From positions 1 through 16,796 of the forward strand of contig WRKN01000032.1 in assembly GCA_009778055.1 (NCBI GenBank): a stretch of 16,796 nt of DNA, in the 5' to 3' direction. This stretch comes from Synergistaceae bacterium. GTDB lineage: Bacteria; Synergistota; Synergistia; Synergistales; Aminobacteriaceae. The translations under genes were made by a program, and so were the position numbers. Shown here in pieces: positions 13,551 to 16,796 of the stretch (within the stretch, counting starts at the first letter, position 1; every line of letters begins with the position of its first letter). Under the pieces are notes generated by a model. It did no database searches. It was not told where the DNA came from and was given only the letters and a program-made list of their open reading frames with translations.

Positions 13551-14642
13551 TCAATTACGTTTTGTTTCAACCTCGTCTATCGTCCCGCCGCCTATAACGA
13601 CGTCGCCGTCATAGAGCACCACGGCCTGTCCTTTTGTTATCGCTTTCTGGGGGACGTCAAACTCAATCCGGAGGGTGTCGGCGTCGGTCTGCCATGCTGT
13701 TGCGGGTTGTTCGGGTTGCTTATACCGTATTTTTGCGCGTATTTTCATTGGCTTATCAATCTTTTCAAACGGGATCAAATTTACGTCGCACGCCGTCAGC
13801 GATTTGGAATAAAGCTCTTCGGACGTTCCAACAACCACGGAATTGCTCCCGGCATGTATCTCGCGGACAAACATCGGCTCCGCCGCCGGCAGCCCCAGCC
13901 CTTTCCGCTGCCCTATGGTATAGTGAACGATTCCCTTGTGTCCGCCGAGGTCATTGCCACGCGCGTCAACAAACCTCCCCGGCTCGGAAGCCGTACCGGT
14001 ATAACGTTCAATAAAGTTCGCGTAGCCGCCGCCCGGCACAAAACATATATCCTGGCTGTCGCTCTTCCTGGCGTTGGCAAAGCCCGCGTCCCGCGCTACC
14101 TCGCGAACCTGGTCTTTTGTCATGCCGCCCAGCGGGAAAACAGCGCGCGCAAGCTGAGCCTGAGTCATGGCGTAAAGCACGTAGCTTTGATCTTTCGCGC
14201 CGTCAACGCCTTTTTTAAGTAAAAACCTTTCGCCGTCTTTCTCTGTACGCACGTAATGCCCGGTGGCTATGCAATCCATATCCAACTCGCGCGCCCGCTG
14301 CAGGAAATACTTAAACTTTACAAAACGGTTGCAGTCAATGCAAGGGTTAGGCGTACGGCCGTTTTGATAAGCGCCGATGAAACGCTTGATTACTTCCTGT
14401 GTGAAATATTGGGTGAAGTTAAACACATAAAACGGAATGTCCAGACGGTAAGCCACGGAGCGCGCGTCCTCGGCGTCAAACAGCGAACAGCACCCATTTT
14501 CACGAGGTACGCCCGCGTCCTCATTTGTATACAGCTTCATCATCGCGCCCATACATTCGTATCCCTGTTCCCGCATCATAAAAGCGGCGACGGAACTGTC
14601 CACGCCGCCGCTCATGGCTATAAGCGCCTTTTTTACAGTCAA
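13551..14642 (-). CDS. mnmA: MnmA, tRNA-specific 2-thiouridylase
   Basis: Uses ATP and persulfide sulfur to make 2-thiouridine at position 34 of tRNA Lys, Glu and Gln. The PP-loop AMSGGVDSSVAAFMM is at the N-terminus. CCSLFDAEDAR, the NPCIDCNRFVKF loop with a catalytic cysteine and SDSQDICFVP with the second are present, followed by HYTIGQRKGLGL and the C-terminal beta-barrel. TTG at 14642 gives 363 residues and places KKALIAMSGG at the N-terminus as in the family, with GGAG 11 nt upstream. A GTG at 14702 is in frame but would add an unconserved 20-residue leader. It lies 93 bp downstream of the YoeB toxin gene on the same strand, so read-through from the TA promoter is possible. Confidence 0.95.
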   Translation of the reverse strand: MTVKKALIAMSGGVDSSVAAFMMREQGYECMGAMMKLYTNEDAGVPRENGCCSLFDAEDARSVAYRLDIPFYVFNFTQYFTQEVIKRFIGAYQNGRTPNPCIDCNRFVKFKYFLQRARELDMDCIATGHYVRTEKDGERFLLKKGVDGAKDQSYVLYAMTQAQLARAVFPLGGMTKDQVREVARDAGFANARKSDSQDICFVPGGGYANFIERYTGTASEPGRFVDARGNDLGGHKGIVHYTIGQRKGLGLPAAEPMFVREIHAGSNSVVVGTSEELYSKSLTACDVNLIPFEKIDKPMKIRAKIRYKQPEQPATAWQTDADTLRIEFDVPQKAITKGQAVVLYDGDVVIGGGTIDEVETKRN

Positions 14643-14735
14643 CTGATCGCCATCTCCAAATCGCCGATAATATCGTATCCCGTTTTTACCCTGACAGTAC
14701 ACATGCTGCCAGCTTCTGTGCTTGCCGGCGTAAGA

Positions 14736-14996
14736 TTAATCATCATAATGACCTTTACATGATAAAATTTCAAGAACACCGTCCGAAATTCGGTAAACGA
14801 ATCGATTTGCATCATCAATCCGTTTGCTCCAAAAGCCATTGAATTCACCTTTAAGCGGTTCCGGTTTTCCTATACCGGAATAGCCGTTGCGTTTGCAATC
14901 TTTTATGATATCGTTGATTCGTTTTAATGTCTTTTTATCTTGCGTTTGCCAATAAGCGTAGTCATTCCAAGCTTCTTCAAACCATACAAGTTTCAT
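14736..14996 (-). CDS. yoeB: YoeB/Txe-family mRNA interferase toxin
   Basis: An 86-residue ribosome-dependent endoribonuclease toxin of the RelE fold. It follows the YoeB pattern closely: MKLVWFEEAWNDYAYWQTQD at the N-terminus, the GKPEPLKGEFNGFWSKRI block with general-base glutamate E46 and an arginine in SKR, RFVYRI, and a C-terminal histidine-tyrosine pair (KGHYDD) where YoeB has its catalytic ending. The ATG overlaps the antitoxin stop by 4 bp (ATGA), so the pair is translated together. The partner is a RelB/DinJ protein rather than YefM. The gene is more A/T-rich than its surroundings, in line with horizontal arrival. It is intact, so probably active unless bound. Confidence 0.93.
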   Translation of the reverse strand: MKLVWFEEAWNDYAYWQTQDKKTLKRINDIIKDCKRNGYSGIGKPEPLKGEFNGFWSKRIDDANRFVYRISDGVLEILSCKGHYDD

Positions 14997-15259
14997 CCGC
15001 TTACTTCAATAATATCATGTTCGACTCCCTTGCCGGTGTTAAGAGCGTCTATGCCTCGACGAAGATGAGCAAGGTTGCTTTCACTGTAAAATGGGTCGGA
15101 TATTATCGTTACATCAAAAGGCAGACGTTTTTCCCGCAAGACCGCACGAGCAAACATATTAAACGCGGTTGTTGTGTTCATTCCGACTTGAACGCAAAAA
15201 TCATCAAATTGCTTTTTTATTTCAGAGTCCATGCGGACACTAAAGGTTGTTTGTTTCAT
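14993..15259 (-). CDS. RelB/DinJ-family antitoxin
   Basis: An 88-residue antitoxin that binds the YoeB-like toxin and represses its own operon. The N-terminal ribbon-helix-helix (TTFSVRMDSEIKKQFDDFCV, then MNTTTAFNMFARAVLRE) binds DNA as a dimer. The C-terminal tail (FYSESNLAHLRRGIDALNTG, then KGVEHDIIEV) is typical of the DinJ/RelB group and wraps the toxin. The ATG at 15259 has AAGGAG 9 nt upstream; the frame runs further back to 15352 but those residues do not fit the family. The promoter and a 34-bp dyad lie 40-90 bp upstream, as expected for autoregulation. Confidence 0.93.
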   Translation of the reverse strand: MKQTTFSVRMDSEIKKQFDDFCVQVGMNTTTAFNMFARAVLREKRLPFDVTIISDPFYSESNLAHLRRGIDALNTGKGVEHDIIEVSG

Positions 15260-15300
15260 GAATAAGATCTCCTTCCATATAAACATGATGATACCAGTGC

Positions 15301-15334
15301 AACCTAGTATGTTATTATTGTAACCCGTTAGGTT
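15301..15334 (-). promoter_or_regulatory. 34-bp two-tier dyad, predicted TA operator
   Basis: AACCTA and TAGGTT (15301-15306, 15329-15334) enclose GTTA and TAAC (15311-15314, 15321-15324). All four arms are symmetric about one centre at 15317/15318, with 4-bp, 6-bp and 4-bp spacers. The dyad covers the -10 box and part of the spacer of the promoter, which fits two RHH antitoxin dimers binding side by side. Confidence 0.65.
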
Positions 15335-15345
15335 CATATAATCAA
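15317..15345 (-). promoter_or_regulatory. Promoter of the RelB/DinJ-YoeB module
   Basis: TTGATT (15345-15340), 17-bp spacer, TACAAT (15322-15317). Both boxes match 4-5 of 6 consensus bases. It would give a leader of about 50 nt before the antitoxin ATG. Confidence 0.65.
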
Positions 15346-15413
15346 TATCCATTGAGAAATTGAATGAAATGACCTTCGTTACCTCCTAGTTACACGTTCC
15401 GGGAATTGAAGTT

Positions 15414-15450
15414 TTTACTGTTTACTGCGCACTGGTGCGTAGTGTAAAAT
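15414..15450 (+). promoter_or_regulatory. Promoter and operator-like dyad of hicAB
   Basis: TAAAAT (15445-15450) is a good -10; TTACTG (15422-15427) lies 17 bp before it as a poor -35. The spacer holds the perfect dyad CGCAC-TG-GTGCG (15428-15439), and outer arms TTTAC (15421-15425) and GTAAA (15444-15448) extend the symmetry imperfectly. TTTACTG is also a direct repeat (15414-15420, 15421-15427). The position between the boxes fits repression by the HicB C-terminal DNA-binding domain. Confidence 0.5.
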
Positions 15451-15474
15451 GAGCTGTCGAAGGGGGAGGGCTAA

Positions 15475-15660
15475 GTGACGGTGACGGAAATGATTCGCAG
15501 GCTGAAAAGCGAGGGAATTTTATTTAAGAAACATGGCAAGAAACACGACACCTATTACAACCCCAAAACGAGAGGTGAAGCACAAATCTCAAGGCACCAA
15601 ACGGAAGAACTGAAAAAAGGCACAGCGGAACGGATTTTAAAAGATTTAGGGCTGAAATAG
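15475..15660 (+). CDS. hicA: HicA-family mRNA interferase toxin
   Basis: A 61-residue toxin with the small dsRNA-binding-like fold of HicA, which cleaves mRNA. It opens with TVTEMIRRLKSEGILFKKHG and has the catalytic histidine H24 in GKKHDTYYNP (the family usually reads G-S-H). The C-terminal block ISRHQTEELKKGTAERILKDLGL matches the HicA ending. The start is GTG at 15475 with GGGAGG about 5 nt upstream. hicB follows after 24 bp. The gene order toxin then antitoxin is the usual one for HicAB. It appears intact. Confidence 0.93.
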   Translation: MTVTEMIRRLKSEGILFKKHGKKHDTYYNPKTRGEAQISRHQTEELKKGTAERILKDLGLK

Positions 15661-15684
15661 AAAATCAAAAACGGAGGAATCGAA

Positions 15685-16086
15685 ATGAAACACGTGTATC
15701 CGGCGGTTTTCCATCCGGAAGAGGAAGGGGGATTCTGCGTTTATTTCCCCGATATCAAGCGCGGAGCCACGCAGGGGGAAACGATAGCCGAATGTATGGA
15801 GATGGCGGAGGATTTTTTATGTCTGTCGCTCTACAACATGGAAGAAGAAAAACAGGCAATACCGGCCCCCACAAATATGAAAGACATCAACGCGGAAAGC
15901 GAGGACATAGTTACGCTCATATCGGTCGATACCGGTGATTATCGCCGGTTTTACGATAATAAACTCGTAAAAAAGAATTTGAATATTCCCTTCTGGCTTA
16001 ACGAAAAAGCCGAGGCCGCAAACGTCAATTTTTCTCAGCTTCTTCAAAGGGCGCTGAAAGCCGAACTGAATTTAGCGGCCGATTGA
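15685..16086 (+). CDS. hicB: HicB-family antitoxin
   Basis: A 133-residue antitoxin that neutralises HicA and represses the hicAB promoter. The N-terminal domain (1-55) has the partial RNase-H-like HicB fold: MKHVYPAVFHPEEEGGFCVY, then FPDIKRGATQGETIAECMEM, the usual P-D-x-x-G-T-x-G-x-T pattern in slightly altered form. The C-terminus (95-130: VKKNLNIPFWLNEKAEAANV, then NFSQLLQRALKAEL) is a ribbon-helix-helix DNA-binding domain. GGAGG lies 7 nt before the ATG. A strong terminator follows 20 bp after the stop. Confidence 0.95.
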   Translation: MKHVYPAVFHPEEEGGFCVYFPDIKRGATQGETIAECMEMAEDFLCLSLYNMEEEKQAIPAPTNMKDINAESEDIVTLISVDTGDYRRFYDNKLVKKNLNIPFWLNEKAEAANVNFSQLLQRALKAELNLAAD

Positions 16087-16105
16087 CTGCCAAGCCGTTC
16101 AAAAT

Positions 16106-16150
16106 ATGCCTGACTATCCGATGTTCAGCGGATAGTCAGGCATTATTTTT
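16106..16150 (+). terminator. Rho-independent terminator after hicAB, possibly bidirectional
   Basis: A perfect 15-bp stem, ATGCCTGACTATCCG (16106-16120) with its complement at 16129-16143, and an 8-base loop, followed by TATTTTT. On the minus strand the stem is followed by ATTTTG, so it may also end metY transcripts arriving from the right. Confidence 0.93.
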
Positions 16151-16172
16151 CTGCTTTTTCTGCGTTTCTGTT

Positions 16173-16796
16173 CTACCGAATTGCCGTAAACGCTTGCTCC
16201 AAGTCCCCGATGATGTCGTCGATGTGCTCGGCGCCGATAGAGAGGCGGACGGTGTTGGGCTTGATGCCCGAGGCAAGAAGCTCGCTTTCGCTCATCTGCG
16301 AGTGGGTGGTGGTCGCGGGATGTATAACCAGGGATTTCACGTCCGCCACGTTGGCCAGCAGCGAAAACAGGCCAAGTTCTTCCGTGAAGCGCTTGGCCTT
16401 TTCGGCGTCTCCTTTTACCTCGAAGGTGAAAATCGACCCGCCGCCGTTGGGAAAGTATTTTTTATAAAGTTCGTGATCCCTGTGGCCGGGCAGCGAAGGG
16501 TGATTTACCCGTTCCACGGACGGATGGTTTACGAGCCACGCGACTACTTTTTTGGTATTTTCCACATGGCGCTCCACGCGGAAGGACAGGGTTTCGAGCC
16601 CCTGTAAAAACATGAAGGCGTTGAACGGCGACAGCGACGCGCCGGTATCGCGGAGGAGCGTCGTCCTGGCTTTGATAATATAGGCCAGTTTCCCCACGGC
16701 ATCCGTGAATACCATGTCGTGATAACTGGGGTTCGGCCGCGACAGTCCGGGGAATTTATCGTTCTGCGCCCAGTCGAAACGGCCGCCGTCAACGAT
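16173..16796 (-). CDS. metY: MetY, O-acetylhomoserine sulfhydrylase, 5'-truncated by the window
   Basis: A PLP enzyme of the Cys/Met metabolism family that joins O-acetylhomoserine and sulfide (or methanethiol) to form homocysteine (or methionine). The last 207 residues are visible, from IVDGGRFDWA to the stop, and the frame stays open to the window edge; the start and PLP-binding lysine lie outside. Family marks are PGLSRPNPSYH, the LRDTGASLSPFNAFMFLQGL block, ERHVENT, VNHPSLPGH and the C-terminal SLVIHPATTTHSQMSESEL with RLSIGAEHIDDIIGDL. SPFNAFMFLQGLETL and the HPATTTH form point to O-acetylhomoserine sulfhydrylase rather than cystathionine gamma-synthase. It is the first host gene right of the TA pair and ends just after the terminator. 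Confidence 0.94.
   Translation of the reverse strand: MVDGGRFDWAQNDKFPGLSRPNPSYHDMVFTDAVGKLAYIIKARTTLLRDTGASLSPFNAFMFLQGLETLSFRVERHVENTKKVVAWLVNHPSVERVNHPSLPGHRDHELYKKYFPNGGGSIFTFEVKGDAEKAKRFTEELGLFSLLANVADVKSLVIHPATTTHSQMSESELLASGIKPNTVRLSIGAEHIDDIIGDLEQAFTAIR

Noticed and set aside
14665..14675. Palindrome CGATAATATCG before mnmA as an operator
   Set aside because: It is only 11 bp, has no clear promoter around it and is likely chance at this length.
14639..14848. A short minus-strand frame overlapping yoeB and ending in DIIGDLEMAIS just before mnmA
   Set aside because: Most of it is a shifted frame of the toxin; the tail has no ribosome-binding sequence and no similarity I recognise. Its stop overlapping the mnmA TTG is probably chance.

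Overview
This is a bacterial chromosome segment of mid-to-high GC whose genes are packed into short operons on both strands. DnaK lacks the roughly 24-residue ATPase-domain insertion typical of proteobacterial DnaK. It sits in a CIRCE/HrcA-controlled hrcA-grpE-dnaK-dnaJ operon, FolP carries an extra N-terminal domain, and the HypCDE proteins imply a [NiFe]-hydrogenase. Together these fit an anaerobe of the deep Gram-positive/Synergistota/Thermotogota neighbourhood. Synergistota is my best guess, but nothing in the window proves it.

Layout. 1-1446 (+): 3' part of a radical SAM enzyme of the RiPP-maturation type. 1471-3822 (-): hypC-hypD-hypE, overlapping genes for the Fe(CN)2CO ligands of [NiFe]-hydrogenase. 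3920-4468 (+): an orphan EutT-like cobalamin adenosyltransferase, divergent from hypC; a 97-bp gap holds both predicted promoters and a shared dyad. 4465-5352 (-): a secreted M23 peptidase and a small zinc-ribbon protein. 5465-7719 (-): an exported protein of unknown function, then folP and folK (folate synthesis), apparently one transcript. 7853-13501 (+): promoter, CIRCE, hrcA, grpE, dnaK, dnaJ and a second J-protein, a class I heat-shock operon with two co-chaperones. 13551-14642 (-): mnmA (tRNA 2-thiouridylase). 14736-16086: two adjacent type II toxin-antitoxin modules, a RelB/DinJ-YoeB pair (-) and a HicAB pair (+), transcribed away from each other, each with its own promoter and operator-like dyad. 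16106-16150: a strong intrinsic terminator. 16173-16796 (-): 3' part of metY (O-acetylhomoserine sulfhydrylase).

The core genes are ordinary housekeeping and maturation functions. The less ordinary material is: 9-nt-period micro-repeats inside the radical SAM gene, with relatives elsewhere in the window; operator-like dyads at both TA promoters; the stand-alone adenosyltransferase opposite hypC; the exported unknown protein leading the folate operon; and a perfect 12-bp inverted repeat before the peptidase gene. I found no tRNA, rRNA, CRISPR array, insertion sequence or clear riboswitch, and no stretch over 300 bp lacks a gene. I did not find a convincing new multi-gene system. The closest candidates are the truncated RiPP-type radical SAM locus, whose substrate gene would lie outside the window, and the repeat family.
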